Shown: in pieces, positions 31,683-42,617 of the stretch
How the letters are laid out: the number at the start of each line of letters is the position of its first letter
Numbering within the stretch: position 1 is the stretch's first letter
From: Actinomadura sp. DC4
GTDB lineage: Bacteria > Actinomycetota > Actinomycetes > Streptosporangiales > Streptosporangiaceae
Assembly: GCF_030406325.1 (NCBI RefSeq)
Contig: NZ_JAUEQY010000024.1
Coordinates: 1-64,000, forward strand
DNA: 64,000 nt
Direction of reading: 5' to 3'
Made by a program: the position numbers and the translations under genes
Notes under the pieces: generated by a model
Database searches by the model: none
What the model saw: only the letters and a program-made list of their open reading frames with translations
What the model was told of the DNA's origin: nothing

Positions 31683-34610
31683 TCAGCCGAGGGAGAAGGT
31701 GCTCATGCGCAGGTCCCCGCCGAACACCAGGTACACGTCGTGGTGGCCCGTCGCGCCCGTCAGTGCGGTGGTCGTGGTGGCGTAGGAGTACGGGCCCCCG
31801 GTCGCGGCGACCGAGGCGGTTCCGGCGAGAGGGCCGGTCGGGGAGTCCAGCCGGATCTCGACGGTGCCGGCCGACGAGGCGGCCGTACGGGCCGTGAAGG
31901 TCCTCGCGTGCCCGAGCGAGGCGCCGGCGAAGCTCACCCAGTCGCCCTTCCGGGCACCGACCGCGTCGCCGCGCGCCTTCGTCTCGTCGACCAGACGCAC
32001 GCCCTGGTAGTCGTCGAAGTCGACGGCCCGCGTCGGCCGGGACAGGTCGCGCGCCGGGATTCTCTCGCCGTCGACCCGCAGCGGCGCCTTCTGCCGGATG
32101 TCGGCCGAGGACGCGCCGGCCAGCACGTCGTAGGTCCCGCCCTCGACGACGGAGCGGTTCCGCGTGACGTCCCAGTGGCCGAGGTCGGCGACGCCGAACC
32201 GCAGCCGTACGGTCGCCGTCCGCCCCGGCGCCAGGTGCACCCGCTGGAAGGCGCGCAGCTGCCGCAGCGGCTCCTTGTCGCGCGAGGCCCGCTGGTGCGT
32301 GTAGAGCTGCACGACCTCGTCACCGGCGTGCCGGCCCACGTTGGTGACGTCGACGGTCGCCGACACCTGGCCGCCGGAGGTGGAGACGTGCAGCCTTCCG
32401 TAGCGGAACGAGGTGTAGGACAGGCCGTAGCCGAACGGGTACAGCGGACGGCCCCGGTAGTACAGGTACGTCCGGTCGGACTTGATGAGGTCGTAGTCGA
32501 GGATGTCCGGCAGGTCCGCGTCCGAGCGGTACCACGTCTGCGTCAGCCGCCCGGCGGGGTCGTTGTCGCCGAACAGCGTGTCGGCGATCGCGTGACCGGT
32601 CTCGGCGCCCGCGTGCGTGGTCCACAGGATCGCCGGGACGTTGTCCTGCTCCCAGTTCAGCGTGGTCGGGTAGCTGTTCTCCACGACGACCACGGTGCGG
32701 GGGTTGGCCGCCCGTACCGCCTTGACCAGCGCCGACTGGCCCTCGGCCAGCGCCATCGTGGTCCGGTCGTGGTCCTCGCGGCCGTTGATGAACGGCATGC
32801 TGCCCACGACGACGACCGCCGCGTCCGCGCCCCGGGCCGCCTTCACGGCCTGGTCCACGCCGCTGCTGATCGTGTCCTTGGCGAAGTGCGCCGCGTCGTC
32901 GGCCGTGGTCAGCGTGAGCGTGCCGTCGGAGGCGGGCGCGACGTACTTCTTGTCGCCGAACCAGGACTGGTCGGTCTCGTAACCGGCGTACCGGATGAGG
33001 TACGTGCCGTCGCCCTGCTTCTCCAGCGTGAACCGCTGCTGGACGAACCAGCCGTTCGGCTGGTCCTGGTCGTTGACGAAGTTCGTCCAGTTGTACCCGG
33101 CGTACCTGCCGTTGGCGACGCTGCGCAGGGTCAGCACGCCCTGGCCCCAGTCGAAGGCGTCGAACTGCGTGGTGGCGTCCGCGCTGGTGGCGCTCTCCTT
33201 CAGCACCGCGCCCGCGCCGGTCCCGGCGGTGACGTAGCGGCCGGTGGCGACGTCCTTCAGCGCGATCCGGTCGGTGCCCTCGCTGTCGGTCACGGTGCCG
33301 GCGTGCTCCCTGATGCCGTCGAGGGGCGTCACCTCGTACGGCAGCGAGCCGGAGTACCAGTCGGTGTAGAGCGTCCTCTCCAGCGGCCCGATGACCGCGA
33401 CCTTCTTCCCGGCCTCCAGCGGCAGCGCGCCGCCGGAGTTCTTGAGCAGCACGGCGGCCCGGTCGGCGGTCTCCCGGGCGAGCCGCCGGTTGGCCGGGCC
33501 GTCGATGACGGCCGGCGTGATCTTCGCGTACGGGCCGCCGCCGGGGTCGAGGTCGCCGAGGCGGAACCGGACGCTCAGGATGTGCCGTACGGCGGTGTCG
33601 ACGTCGGCCTCGGCGAGCAGCCCCTGGGCCAGCGCCGACTTCACCGCCGCGGCGGTCTTCGACCCGTCGGTGTCATCGACCGTGAAGCTGTCGATGCCGG
33701 CCTTGAGCGCGGCCGCGTCCGCCTCGGGCTGGGTGGCGTAGTACGCCTCGCTGCCGGTGAGGTTGTTCGGCGCGCCGGCGTCGGTGACGTTCAGCAGACC
33801 CTGGCGGGTCCAGGCCCGTACGGCGTCGTTCAGGCCCGGGTCGACCGTGGCCGGCCGCCCGTTGACCAGGTTGTAGGAGGCCATGACGCCGGTCGCCGCG
33901 TCGGCGGAGATCGCGGCCGAGAACGCCTTCTCGTCGTACTCGTGCAGGACGCGGGGCCGCAGGTCCGACGACGTGGTGTCGCGGCGCACCTCGTTGTTGT
34001 AGCCCAGGTAGTGCTTGAGGACGGGCGCGGCCTTCAGATAACGCGGGTCGCCGCCCTCCATCCCCGCCCCGTACGCCGTGGAGATGGCCCCGGTGAGCAG
34101 CGGGTCCTCGGAGTAGCCCTCCTCGTTGCGGCCCCATCGGGGGTCGCGCAGGAGGTTCACCACGGGCGCCCAGAGCTGCACGCCCCACACGTCGGGGTTC
34201 ACGGCGTTGTACCCGCGCGCCTCGTCGCCGACGGCCGAGCCGACCCGCTTGATCAGGCGGGGGTCCCAGGTCGAGGCCAGGCCGACGGCCTGCGGGAACA
34301 CGGTTCCCTTTGCGGTGACGACCGCCCCGCCGTTGTTCTTGTCGGTCGACCACGCGACGCCGTGCAGCGCCTCGGTGCCGGTCTTGAACGCCTTGATCCC
34401 CAGGCGCGGGATGGCCGGCTCGTACTGGTGTAACAGCGACACCTTCTCGTCGAGGGTGAGCCGCTTGACCAGGTCCTCGACGCGGGCGTTCAGCGGGAGA
34501 CGCGGATTCTGGAAGGGATAGGTGCTCGCGGCCTTGACCGGCGCGGCGAGCCCGGCCGTGGCCACGAGGGCCACGGCGGGCAGCAGGGCGAGCCGGGGTC
34601 GGGGTCTCAT
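31683..34610 (-). CDS. Secreted GH3 beta-glucosidase/beta-xylosidase with C-terminal CBM6-like module
   Basis: Secreted protein of 975 residues. A signal peptide ([22 protein letters not shown]) precedes the GH3 N-terminal barrel ([37 protein letters not shown]). The nucleophile Asp is in [13 protein letters not shown]. An insertion of ~140 residues ([17 protein letters not shown] ... [17 protein letters not shown]) looks like a beta-trefoil/fascin-like module. The C-terminal GH3 domain has [15 protein letters not shown] and [10 protein letters not shown] with a fibronectin-like domain. A CBM6-like end ([16 protein letters not shown] ... HDVYLVFGG) completes it. ATG 34610 overlaps the GH1 stop (ATGA). 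It likely trims plant oligosaccharides outside the cell. Confidence 0.9.
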   Translation of the reverse strand: MRPRPRLALLPAVALVATAGLAAPVKAASTYPFQNPRLPLNARVEDLVKRLTLDEKVSLLHQYEPAIPRLGIKAFKTGTEALHGVAWSTDKNNGGAVVTAKGTVFPQAVGLASTWDPRLIKRVGSAVGDEARGYNAVNPDVWGVQLWAPVVNLLRDPRWGRNEEGYSEDPLLTGAISTAYGAGMEGGDPRYLKAAPVLKHYLGYNNEVRRDTTSSDLRPRVLHEYDEKAFSAAISADAATGVMASYNLVNGRPATVDPGLNDAVRAWTRQGLLNVTDAGAPNNLTGSEAYYATQPEADAAALKAGIDSFTVDDTDGSKTAAAVKSALAQGLLAEADVDTAVRHILSVRFRLGDLDPGGGPYAKITPAVIDGPANRRLARETADRAAVLLKNSGGALPLEAGKKVAVIGPLERTLYTDWYSGSLPYEVTPLDGIREHAGTVTDSEGTDRIALKDVATGRYVTAGTGAGAVLKESATSADATTQFDAFDWGQGVLTLRSVANGRYAGYNWTNFVNDQDQPNGWFVQQRFTLEKQGDGTYLIRYAGYETDQSWFGDKKYVAPASDGTLTLTTADDAAHFAKDTISSGVDQAVKAARGADAAVVVVGSMPFINGREDHDRTTMALAEGQSALVKAVRAANPRTVVVVENSYPTTLNWEQDNVPAILWTTHAGAETGHAIADTLFGDNDPAGRLTQTWYRSDADLPDILDYDLIKSDRTYLYYRGRPLYPFGYGLSYTSFRYGRLHVSTSGGQVSATVDVTNVGRHAGDEVVQLYTHQRASRDKEPLRQLRAFQRVHLAPGRTATVRLRFGVADLGHWDVTRNRSVVEGGTYDVLAGASSADIRQKAPLRVDGERIPARDLSRPTRAVDFDDYQGVRLVDETKARGDAVGARKGDWVSFAGASLGHARTFTARTAASSAGTVEIRLDSPTGPLAGTASVAATGGPYSYATTTTALTGATGHHDVYLVFGGDLRMSTFSLG

Positions 34611-35950
34611 GGCGCCGGCCTCCTGAGGGGTCCTTCGGAGAGCTCCGTGATCCGGTCGCGGTACCAGTGGGCGCTGTCCTTCCACGTGCGCGTCTGGGTC
34701 GCGTAGTCGACGTGGACGATGCCGAACCGCTTGGAGTAGCCGTACGCCCACTCGTAGTTGTCCAGCAGCGACCAGACGAAGTAGCCGCGCACGTCCGCGC
34801 CCTGTTCCATCGCCCGGCCGACCGCCGCGATGTGGTCGCGCAGGTAGTCGATCCGCCGCTGGTCGCGGATCCGTCCGTCCGCCTCGACCCGGTCGTCGAA
34901 CGCCGCGCCGTTCTCGGTGATCATGAGCGGCACGCCGGGGTGGTCGTCGCGCAGTCGCAGCAGCAGCTCGGTCAGGCCGGTGGGGTCGATGCTCCAGCCC
35001 ATCTCGGTGTACGGCCCCGGCTGCTTCACGAACTCCACGTCGTCACAGCCCACCCACGGTGAGGCGGCGCCGTCCCCGTGCCCGTCCGCGGTCGAACGCG
35101 CCGAGTCCCCGTCCCAGGTCCGTACGAGGGTGGGCGAGTAGTAGTTGACGCCGAGGACGTCCAGCGGCGCCGCGATCAACGCCTCGTCGCCCGCGCGGAC
35201 GAAGGACCAGTCGGTGATCCGCGCGGTGTCCTCCAGCAGGTCCGCGGGGTACGCGCCGTTCAGCATCGGGCCGAGGAAGACGCGGTTGGCCACCGCGTCG
35301 ACCCGGCGGGCGGCCTCGGCGTCGCCGCGTACGTGGTGCAGGTTGAGCGTCACCGAGTGCCGGCCGGGCAGCACCTGGCAGGCGAGCCCGTGCGCGAGGT
35401 TGAGGTGGTGGGCGGCGGCGAGCGCGGCGGCCGGCTCGGTCCGGCCCGGCGCGTGCACGCCCGAGGCGTACCCGAGGAAGGCCGAGCACCACGGCTCGTT
35501 CAGCGTGGTCCAGGTGTGCACCCGGTCGCCGAGCGCGGCCCCGATCCGCTCGGCGTACTCCGCGAAGCGCAGCGCGGTGTCGCGCACCGGCCAGCCGCCC
35601 GCGTCCTCCAGCTCCTGCGGGAGATCCCAGTGGTACAGCGTGGCGACCGGCGCGATGCCGCGTTCGAGCAGCGCGTCGACGAGCCGCGAGTAGAAGTCGA
35701 TGCCGCGCGGGTCGTGCACGCGCGGCCAGGCGATGGAGAAGCGGTAGGCCCGCAGGCCCAGCGCCTCCATCGTCGCGACGTCCTCGGGCCAGCGGTGGTA
35801 GTGGTCGGTGGCCACGTCACCGGTGTCGCCGTTCAGCACGCGGCCCGGCGTACGGCTGTAGATGTCCCAGATGGACGGCTCGCGGCCGTCCTCCTGGGCG
35901 GCGCCCTCGATCTGGTACGCGGCGGTGGCCGCACCCCATACGAAGCTCAT
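34607..35950 (-). CDS. GH1 beta-glucosidase
   Basis: Cytoplasmic protein of 447 residues, normal GH1 length. It starts [20 protein letters not shown]; acid/base Glu is in [12 protein letters not shown] and nucleophile Glu in [12 protein letters not shown]. Other family marks are [25 protein letters not shown] and [20 protein letters not shown]. It should release glucose from beta-glucosides such as cello- or xyloglucan-derived oligosaccharides. ATG 35950 overlaps the GH31 stop (ATGA). Confidence 0.93.
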   Translation of the reverse strand: MSFVWGAATAAYQIEGAAQEDGREPSIWDIYSRTPGRVLNGDTGDVATDHYHRWPEDVATMEALGLRAYRFSIAWPRVHDPRGIDFYSRLVDALLERGIAPVATLYHWDLPQELEDAGGWPVRDTALRFAEYAERIGAALGDRVHTWTTLNEPWCSAFLGYASGVHAPGRTEPAAALAAAHHLNLAHGLACQVLPGRHSVTLNLHHVRGDAEAARRVDAVANRVFLGPMLNGAYPADLLEDTARITDWSFVRAGDEALIAAPLDVLGVNYYSPTLVRTWDGDSARSTADGHGDGAASPWVGCDDVEFVKQPGPYTEMGWSIDPTGLTELLLRLRDDHPGVPLMITENGAAFDDRVEADGRIRDQRRIDYLRDHIAAVGRAMEQGADVRGYFVWSLLDNYEWAYGYSKRFGIVHVDYATQTRTWKDSAHWYRDRITELSEGPLRRPAP

Positions 35951-38256
35951 TCCCCGGCTCCTCTCACGGTGACGGCGTCTCCGCGCGTCTCCACCAGCAG
36001 ACCCTGTTCGTGCCCGATCACCGTGCCACCTTCCACGGAGCCCGTATGGACGCCGGGCAGCAGCAGCCGCCAGCGGCCCGCTCCCTCGGCCGTGACCCGG
36101 ATGACGTCGCCGTCCCGCGTCGTGGTGAAGGTCGCCGCGGTCTCCCCTGTGGGGACCTCCGTGACGACCCGCGCGCCGTCGGGCAGCGCGTACGCGTGCA
36201 GCGTGACGCCCTCGGCGTGGTCGTAGTCCGGCCGGTCCCGTACGGCGCCGAACGGGATCACCGACCCCGGCCGGGCCAGCAGCGGTACGGACGAGAAGCC
36301 GTGCCGCTCCCGCACCCAGCGGCCGCCCGCGACCGGTTCGCCGGTCGGCACGTGCGTCCAGGTGCCCTCGGGCACGTAGTACGCGATGTCCCCGTCCGCG
36401 GAGAAGACCGGCGCGACGAGCAGGTCGCTCCCGAGCATGTACTGGCGTTCGAGGTGCGTGACCGCCGGGTCGCCGGGGAACTCCACGACCATCGCGCGCA
36501 TCATCGGCAGGCCCTCGCCGTACGCCTCGCGCGCGGCGGCCTGGAGGTAGGGCATGAGCCGCGCCTTCAGGTGGGTGAAGCGCCGCAGCACCTCGACGGC
36601 CTCTTCGTCGAACAGCCACGGCACCCGGTACGAACCGCTGCCGTGCAGCCGGCTGTGCGAGGACAGCAGGCCGAAGGCGATCCACCGCTTGAACAGCGCG
36701 GGGTCCGGCGTGCCCTCGAAACCGCCGATGTCATGGCTCCAGTAGCCGAAGCCGGACATGCCCAGCGACAGGCCGCCGCGCAGGCTCTCGGCCATCGCCT
36801 CGAAGGTCGACTCCGCGTCGCCTCCCCAGTGCACCGGGAACGCCTGCGTCCCGGCCGTCGCCGACCGGGCGAACAGCACGGCCTCGCCCTCGCCGCGGCG
36901 TTTGCGCAGGAGTTCGAAGACGGCCTCGTTGTAGAGGTAGGCGTAGTAGTTGTGCATCCGTTCCGGGTCGGAGCCGTCGTGGTAGACGACGTCGGTGGGG
37001 ATGCGCTCGCCGAAGTCGCTCTTGAAGCAGTCGACGCCCATGTCGAGCAGCGCGCCGAGCTTGCCGGTGTACCACTCGCGCGCCGCCGGGTCGGTGAAGT
37101 CGACGACGGCCAGGCCGGGCTGCCACTTGTCCCACTGCCAGACGTCGCCGTTCGCCCTCTTCAGCAGGAAGCCGCGGGCCTTGCCCTCGGCGAACAGCTT
37201 CGAGCGCTGGGCGATGTAGGGGTTGATCCAGACGCAGACCTTCAGCCCGCGCGCCCGCAGCCGTTCCAGCATGCCGCGCGGGTCGGGGAACGCGTCCGGG
37301 TCCCACTCGAAGTCGCACCAGTGGAACTCCCGCATCCAGAACGTGTCGAAGTGGAACACCGACAGCGGCAGGCCGCGCTCGGCCATCCCGTCGACGAAGC
37401 TCGTGACGGTCTCCTCGTCGTACGACGTCGTGAACGACGTGGACAGCCACAGCCCGAACGACCAGGCGGGCAGCCGTGCCGGCCGCCCGGTGAGCGCGGT
37501 GTACCGGCGCAGGATGTCCTTGGGAGTCGGGCCGTAGATGACGAAGTACTCCAGCGACTGGCCCTCGACGCTGAACTGCGTACGCGTCACGGCCTCGGAG
37601 GCCACCTCGTACGACACGTGGCCGGGATGGTTCACGAAGACCCCGTAACCCGCGTCGGTGAGGAAGAACGGCACGTTCTTGTAGGCCTGCTCGCTCGCGG
37701 TCCCGCCGTCGGCGTTCCAGATGTCGACGCTCTGGCCGTTCTTGACCAGCGGGCCGAAGCGTTCGCCGAGCCCGTACACGTGGTGGTCGGCGCCGAGGTC
37801 GAGCTGCTCGCGGATGTAGTGCCGGCCCTCACCGGTCTCCACGACGGCCGTGCTCTTGGGCCCGTTCCCGGTCAGCGGCCGGCCGCCGGCGGAGAACTCC
37901 ACGCGCCACGGGCCCGTCCGCCCGACCCGTACGGACAGCGCCCCGGAGGTGAGCACCGCCGCCTCGTCGGTGACGGACACGACCGCCCCGGCGTCCTCCT
38001 CGTGCAGTGTGAACCGCGGCCCGCGCGCCTCCTCACCCGCGAAGTGGGTGATCGTCACGCCGATGACGTCCGGCATGGGGGAGGAGTAGGCCAGCGTGAC
38101 GACGGGCCCCTTGAGCATGTCCCCGCGATGCCGGATCGGCTGCGCCGGCGCGTACACGCTGAACGAGCCGGGCGCCGTGCCGACGTCGCGCACCTCGGCC
38201 GGATAGGAGGCCTGGACGCCCTCGCGCAGCATCCAGTAGCCGTCGGTGAACTTCAA
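35947..38256 (-). CDS. GH31 alpha-xylosidase (YicI-like)
   Basis: Cytoplasmic enzyme of 769 residues, the same size as E. coli YicI (alpha-xylosidase). The nucleophile is Asp414 in [10 protein letters not shown] and the acid/base Asp480 in [11 protein letters not shown], matching YicI Asp416 and Asp482. The KSDFGE context with Phe-Gly distinguishes YicI-type alpha-xylosidases from alpha-glucosidases. Other marks: [44 protein letters not shown]. It should remove non-reducing alpha-1,6-xylose from xyloglucan oligosaccharides or isoprimeverose. It precedes GH1 in a coupled operon with a sugar importer. Confidence 0.92.
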   Translation of the reverse strand: MKFTDGYWMLREGVQASYPAEVRDVGTAPGSFSVYAPAQPIRHRGDMLKGPVVTLAYSSPMPDVIGVTITHFAGEEARGPRFTLHEEDAGAVVSVTDEAAVLTSGALSVRVGRTGPWRVEFSAGGRPLTGNGPKSTAVVETGEGRHYIREQLDLGADHHVYGLGERFGPLVKNGQSVDIWNADGGTASEQAYKNVPFFLTDAGYGVFVNHPGHVSYEVASEAVTRTQFSVEGQSLEYFVIYGPTPKDILRRYTALTGRPARLPAWSFGLWLSTSFTTSYDEETVTSFVDGMAERGLPLSVFHFDTFWMREFHWCDFEWDPDAFPDPRGMLERLRARGLKVCVWINPYIAQRSKLFAEGKARGFLLKRANGDVWQWDKWQPGLAVVDFTDPAAREWYTGKLGALLDMGVDCFKSDFGERIPTDVVYHDGSDPERMHNYYAYLYNEAVFELLRKRRGEGEAVLFARSATAGTQAFPVHWGGDAESTFEAMAESLRGGLSLGMSGFGYWSHDIGGFEGTPDPALFKRWIAFGLLSSHSRLHGSGSYRVPWLFDEEAVEVLRRFTHLKARLMPYLQAAAREAYGEGLPMMRAMVVEFPGDPAVTHLERQYMLGSDLLVAPVFSADGDIAYYVPEGTWTHVPTGEPVAGGRWVRERHGFSSVPLLARPGSVIPFGAVRDRPDYDHAEGVTLHAYALPDGARVVTEVPTGETAATFTTTRDGDVIRVTAEGAGRWRLLLPGVHTGSVEGGTVIGHEQGLLVETRGDAVTVRGAGE

Positions 38257-38266
38257 TCGAGCCCCT

Positions 38267-39109
38267 TCACTTTGCCGAGCCCACGGTGATGCCGCGGGTG
38301 AGAGTGCGCTGGAAGATCAGGAAGAAGACGACCGCCGGGATGATGCCGAGCAGGGCGGAGGAACTGGTCATCGTGGCGTCCATGAGGCGCTGGCCCTGGA
38401 GGACGCCGAGCGCCACCGGGACGGTCTGGTTCTCGTTGGAGATCAGGAAGATCAGCGGCAGGAAGAACTCGTTCCAGGTCCAGATGAAGAAGAAGACGAA
38501 GAGCACGCCGAGGGTCGGCCGGCTGATCGGCACGACGATCCGCCACAGGATCCGCAGCCGGCCCGCGCCGTCCATCCGGGCCGCCTCGAGCATCTCGCGG
38601 GGGAACGCCGACAGCACCGAGGACAGCAGGTACGTGCCGAACGCGCTCTGGATGGCCGTGAAGATGATGATCACGCTGAGCCGGGTGTCGTACAGGCCGA
38701 CCTTCTTGGAGACGAAGTACAGCGGGTAGACCAGCACCTCCTGCGGCATCGTGTTGGCCAGCAGGAAGACCACCATGATCGAGACCCGGCCCCGGATCCG
38801 GCCGATGCCCAGCGCGTAGGCGTTCAGCACCGAGAGGACCACCGCGAGGACCGCCACCGAGCCGCTGATGATCACGCTGTTGACGAGCTTGCCGCCGAAG
38901 TCCACCCGCTCCCAGAAGTCCTTCATCCCCTGTAGATAGAGGCCCTTGGGCAGGCCGAGCGGGCCGTGCGCGGAGTACTCCGCCGGGGTCTTGAACGCGT
39001 TGACGGCGATGATGGCGAACGGCAGCAGCATCACGACCGCGAGCACGATGAGCGCGACGAGGACCGCGTACGAGCCCGGCGTCCGCCGCCGTACGGTGAC
39101 CGAGCTCAT
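38267..39109 (-). CDS. ABC sugar transporter permease (MalG-like)
   Basis: Inner-membrane permease of 280 residues with six helices, carbohydrate-uptake-1 family. The EAA motif region reads EMLEAARMDGAGRLRILWRI. The C-terminal helix is followed by QRTLTRGITVGSAK. ATG 39109 overlaps the preceding permease stop (ATGA). It pairs with that permease to form the membrane channel. The ATPase is not encoded here; a shared MsiK-type ATPase elsewhere is expected, as in streptomycetes. Confidence 0.92.
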   Translation of the reverse strand: MSSVTVRRRTPGSYAVLVALIVLAVVMLLPFAIIAVNAFKTPAEYSAHGPLGLPKGLYLQGMKDFWERVDFGGKLVNSVIISGSVAVLAVVLSVLNAYALGIGRIRGRVSIMVVFLLANTMPQEVLVYPLYFVSKKVGLYDTRLSVIIIFTAIQSAFGTYLLSSVLSAFPREMLEAARMDGAGRLRILWRIVVPISRPTLGVLFVFFFIWTWNEFFLPLIFLISNENQTVPVALGVLQGQRLMDATMTSSSALLGIIPAVVFFLIFQRTLTRGITVGSAK

Positions 39110-40053
39110 CCGTTCGCCTCCTCGGCGCGGCTCTGCCTGCGGAGGAACACCGCGGTCAGCGCGACGATGATCAGTGTGAGCACGGTCGCGATCGCCGCGC
39201 CGTAGCCGACCTGGGTCTTTTCGAAGAAGTTCTGCCAGGAGTAGTAGGCGGGCACCTTCGTCGCGCCTCCCGGGCCGCCGTTCGTGAGGATGTAGACCTT
39301 GTCGAAGCTCTTGAGCGCGGCGACCGTGCAGATCAGCAGCACGACGTACAGCTCGGGGCGGATCTGCGGGATGGTGATGTACCAGAACCTCCGCCACCAC
39401 GAGGCGCCGTCGATCTCGGCCGCCTCGTACAGGGCGGGGTCGACCCGCTGCAGCCCGGCCATGAAGACGATGAGCGGGAAGCCGATCTGGACCCAGACCA
39501 TCACCCCCATGACGGTGTACAGCGCGAGCTTCGGGTCACCGAGCCAGTCCTCGCGCAGCGAGCCGAGGCCGATCGCCTTCAGCGTCGCGTTGAGCGCCCC
39601 GTTCTCGGGCGCCAGGATCCAGGACCACACGATCCCGGCCACCGCGAACGGCAGCACCTGCGGCAGGTAGACGCACGCGCGCAGGATCGAGGCCGTACGG
39701 GCGCCGAAGCGCCTGCCGATGACGTCGAACAGCACGGCGGCCAGGACCAGGCCGATGACGGCCGGGATGATCGCCATCGCGATGACGAGCGCGACGTTGT
39801 GCTCGAACGAGGCCCAGAAGTCGCCGTCGGAGGCCAGCTTGGTGTAGTTGCCCAGCCCGGCCCACCGCGGCCGCCCGATGCCGTCCCAGCGGGTCAGGCT
39901 GATGCCGATGTTCATCAGGAACGGCACCACGATGACGGCGACGAACAGCACCCCGCTGGGGATCAGGTAGACCGCGTAGGTGATGTCGCCCCGTCGCCGC
40001 ACGGCCGGCCTCCGCTCGGAGGCGGCCGGCGGCGCGCTCAGCGTCTGCGTCAT
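39106..40053 (-). CDS. ABC sugar transporter permease (MalF-like)
   Basis: Permease of 315 residues, carbohydrate-uptake-1 family. An N-terminal cytoplasmic tail (~35 residues) precedes six helices. The EAA region reads ALYEAAEIDGASWWRRFWYI. It lies 6 bp downstream of the binding-protein gene and overlaps the second permease. Confidence 0.92.
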   Translation of the reverse strand: MTQTLSAPPAASERRPAVRRRGDITYAVYLIPSGVLFVAVIVVPFLMNIGISLTRWDGIGRPRWAGLGNYTKLASDGDFWASFEHNVALVIAMAIIPAVIGLVLAAVLFDVIGRRFGARTASILRACVYLPQVLPFAVAGIVWSWILAPENGALNATLKAIGLGSLREDWLGDPKLALYTVMGVMVWVQIGFPLIVFMAGLQRVDPALYEAAEIDGASWWRRFWYITIPQIRPELYVVLLICTVAALKSFDKVYILTNGGPGGATKVPAYYSWQNFFEKTQVGYGAAIATVLTLIIVALTAVFLRRQSRAEEANG

Positions 40054-40059
40054 GGGTTC

Positions 40060-41349
40060 TCAGTGGCCGACGTTGGAGAGGTTCTCGTCGTACGGCTTGG
40101 CGAACGAGTCGAGCACCTTGTCCGGCGTGGCCGAGCCGTTCATGAGCTTCTGTGTGCCGGCCACGAGCACGTCGTAGTAGCCGGGGGCGGGCCAGTCGGG
40201 GTAGAAGCCGAGTCCGTCGTTGCTCACGAGGGTCTGGTAGTTCTGGATCAGTTTCTTGTTCTTGGCGTCGGTGACGCCGTTCGGGTCGGCGGCGACGGGT
40301 ACGCCGCCGTTGTTCGCCAGCAGGTTCTGGATGTCCTTCTTCATCGTGATGGCGATGAAGTCATAGGCGAGCTTCTTGTTCTCCGAGCCCTTCGGCACGA
40401 CCCAGAGGTTGCCGCTGGAGCCGAGGGTCATCTTGGTGCCGGGCCACAGGAAGGTGTCCCAGTCGAAGCCCTTGATCTCCTTCTCGAACCGGCCGTACCA
40501 CCAGCTTCCGGAGAAGAACATCGGGTACTTGCCGGAGATGAAGGAGGTGCCGGCGTCCTCGGCCTTCACACTGACCGAGCTCTTGGCGACGTAGCCCCTC
40601 TTCACCCAGTCGGCGAAGGTGGTCGCGGCGTACGTCCACGCCGGGTCGTGGAAGTCGACCTTGCCGGTGTAGCGCTCGAAGCGGTCCACCCACGGCCGGT
40701 CGGCCTTGCTCAGCGCGAGCTGGTAGAGGTACTGCTGTGCCGGGTACTCCGCGCCGCCGTTGGCGAGCGGCGTGACGCCCTTCTTCGTGAAGGTGTCCAT
40801 GGCGGCGGTGAACTCCTCGAACGTCGTCGGCACCTTCACGCCGTACTTGTCGAAGAGCTTCTTGTTGTAGAAGACCTGGAGGTACTCGGCGTAGTTCGGC
40901 ACGCCGTACCATTTGTCGCCGCCCATGACGCCCCTGGCGTCGTACTTGGCGGTCTCGGCGATGTTGGGGCTGAGCTGCTTGTCCCAGCCGCGCTTGACCA
41001 CCTCGGAGCTGAGGTCGGTCAGCAGCCCCTGCTTGGCGAGCAGGCCGGTGGTCGCGTTGCCCTTGTTGTACTCCAGGATGTCGGGGGCGTCCTTGGAGTT
41101 GAGCACCATCGGCGCGGTCTTCTGGATCTGCTCGAAGCCCTTCTCCTCGAACTTGACCTTCACGCCGGGGTGGGACTGCTCGAACTCCTTGATCGCCTGG
41201 TTCCACGCCACCCCCATGGCGCTGTCCGGGCCCTCGTAGTGCCAGAGCTTGAGCTCCTTGGGCGAGGACGAGGATCCGTTTCCGCCGCACGCGGACAGCG
41301 CGAGCAGGCCGGCCGTGAGCGCGGCGAGCGTCTTTCCGGTCTTGAGCAT
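40060..41349 (-). CDS. ABC transporter sugar-binding lipoprotein
   Basis: Extracellular solute-binding lipoprotein of 429 residues, family 1. Lipobox LLALSACGG gives the acylated Cys near residue 21. Signatures include KELKLWHYEGPDSAMGVAWN, FEQSHPGVKVKFEEKG and VPNYAEYLQVFYNKKLFDKYGV. Asp/Trp/Tyr-rich stretches (SGSWWYGRFEKE) fit oligosaccharide binding. It is the first gene after the regulator, with a palindromic operator 20 bp before the ATG. Confidence 0.92.
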   Translation of the reverse strand: MLKTGKTLAALTAGLLALSACGGNGSSSSPKELKLWHYEGPDSAMGVAWNQAIKEFEQSHPGVKVKFEEKGFEQIQKTAPMVLNSKDAPDILEYNKGNATTGLLAKQGLLTDLSSEVVKRGWDKQLSPNIAETAKYDARGVMGGDKWYGVPNYAEYLQVFYNKKLFDKYGVKVPTTFEEFTAAMDTFTKKGVTPLANGGAEYPAQQYLYQLALSKADRPWVDRFERYTGKVDFHDPAWTYAATTFADWVKRGYVAKSSVSVKAEDAGTSFISGKYPMFFSGSWWYGRFEKEIKGFDWDTFLWPGTKMTLGSSGNLWVVPKGSENKKLAYDFIAITMKKDIQNLLANNGGVPVAADPNGVTDAKNKKLIQNYQTLVSNDGLGFYPDWPAPGYYDVLVAGTQKLMNGSATPDKVLDSFAKPYDENLSNVGH

Positions 41350-41368
41350 CGGGGTGCCTCCAGGGGGT

Positions 41369-41384
41369 GTCGAAGCGCTTCGAC
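41369..41384. promoter_or_regulatory. LacI-type operator before the sugar operon
   Basis: GTCGAAGCGCTTCGAC, a perfect 16-bp palindrome with central CG, lies between the LacI gene stop (41417) and the binding-protein start (41349). The same 14-bp core recurs before the LacI gene at 42423-42436, so the pair is probably the binding site of that repressor. Confidence 0.8.
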
Positions 41385-41416
41385 GACGTCCGCGGTACGG
41401 CGCGAGCGCCGATCGG

Positions 41417-42409
41417 TCAGGGGATGTCGGGGATGCTCGACCGGACGACGAACCGCGGGGGGAGCAGCGTCGCGTCCGGCACGTCTTGTCCGCCGAGCTT
41501 GGCCATGAGGAGGGCGACCGCCTGCCCGCCGACGTCGTCGGCGGGAATGGCGATCGAGGTGAGTCCGAGGTGTTCGGCGAGGTCGTCGGGGGCGATGGCG
41601 ATGACGGAGAGGTCGTCGGGGATCCGCCGCCCGGCCGCGCGAAACGCGGCCAGGAGCGGCTCCATGGCCGGCTCGTTGTGGATGACGACGCCGGTCACGC
41701 CGGGGTGGTCGCGGAGCAGCTCGTCCGCGGTCGACCGGGCCTCCTGCGGCTCACAGGGCCGTACGAGCGCGCGGACGCCGCGTCCGGCGGCGGCGCGCCG
41801 GAACCCGCTCTTCGTACGCTCGGCGAAACCGGTCCCGCGCTCGTACACCGCGGGCGGCGCCCCGATGAGGGCGATCTCCCGGTGCCCGAGGTCGGCCAGT
41901 CGCTCGGCGCACGCCGCCCCGGCCGCCTCGAAGTCGAAGTCGATGCAGGTCAGCCCGGCGGGGTCGGCCGGGAAACCGATGAGCACCGAGGGCCGGTCGA
42001 GCGAGCGCAGCACGGGCAGGCGTACGTCGTGCAGCTCGACGTCCATCACGATCAGCGCGTCGACCAGCGCGGTGCCCGCCACCCGCTCCAGGCCGCCGAC
42101 GCCCTCGTCCTGGGTCAGCAGGAGAACGTCGTGGTCGTAGGTCCGGGCGGTGGTGACGGAGGCGATCGCCATCTGCATCACCACCGGCACGTGCATGCCG
42201 GAGCGGAGCGGCACGACCAGGGCGATGACGTTGGACCGGCTGCTGGCGAGCGCCCGCGCCCCGGCGTGCGGCCGATACCCGAGGGTCCGGACGCTGTCCA
42301 GGACCCGGCGGCGCGTCTGTTCGGAGATGGACCGCTTGCCGCTGAGCACGTACGAGACCGTGCTCGGTGACACGCCGGCGTGCCGGGCCACATCAGAGAT
42401 CTTGACCAA
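41417..42409 (-). CDS. LacI-family repressor of the beta-glucan/xyloside operon
   Basis: Protein of 330 residues. The HTH is VKISDVARHAGVSPSTVSYVLSGKRSISEQ and the hinge YRPHAGARALASSRSN. The effector domain has ALIVMDVELHDVRLPVL, CIDFDFEAAGAACAERLADLGHREIALIG and GLTSIAIPADDVGGQAVALLM. A perfect palindrome lies 14 bp before its own start and another before the downstream binding-protein gene, indicating auto-repression and operon control. The inducer is probably a plant oligosaccharide. Confidence 0.92.
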   Translation of the reverse strand: MVKISDVARHAGVSPSTVSYVLSGKRSISEQTRRRVLDSVRTLGYRPHAGARALASSRSNVIALVVPLRSGMHVPVVMQMAIASVTTARTYDHDVLLLTQDEGVGGLERVAGTALVDALIVMDVELHDVRLPVLRSLDRPSVLIGFPADPAGLTCIDFDFEAAGAACAERLADLGHREIALIGAPPAVYERGTGFAERTKSGFRRAAAGRGVRALVRPCEPQEARSTADELLRDHPGVTGVVIHNEPAMEPLLAAFRAAGRRIPDDLSVIAIAPDDLAEHLGLTSIAIPADDVGGQAVALLMAKLGGQDVPDATLLPPRFVVRSSIPDIP

Positions 42410-42422
42410 CGTCCCGCTCCTG

Positions 42423-42436
42423 TCGAAGCGCTTCGA
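42423..42436. promoter_or_regulatory. LacI-type operator before the repressor gene
   Basis: TCGAAGCGCTTCGA, identical to the core at 41370-41383, centred about 20 bp before the repressor start at 42409. Confidence 0.8.
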
Positions 42437-42492
42437 TTGCCGGGAATGTTAAGCCCGTCACATGGCCGATGCAATGGCCTGAGCCGAAATTT

Positions 42493-42506
42493 TGGGAGCG
42501 CTCCCA
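42493..42506. promoter_or_regulatory. CebR-box-like palindrome
   Basis: TGGGAGCGCTCCCA, a perfect 14-bp palindrome. The same sequence is known in Streptomyces as the binding site of the cello-oligosaccharide repressor CebR. It lies 84 bp from the LacI start and 145 bp from the ECF-fusion start, so it could tie either gene to cellulose breakdown signals. Confidence 0.7.
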
Positions 42507-42617
42507 CGACGCGATCGGTCACGCACTGTACGCAATCACCGTACTTTTAGCGGCTAAGCCCTGTCTCAGGGTGATTTTGATGGCAGGATTCGTCGACGGA
42601 AGTGTCGTACGGGGCGT

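Noticed and set aside
34607-36685. In-frame upstream extension of the GH1 gene
   Set aside because: The extension lies within the GH31 gene and has no domain; ATG 35950 with ATGA overlap begins the normal GH1 N-terminus.
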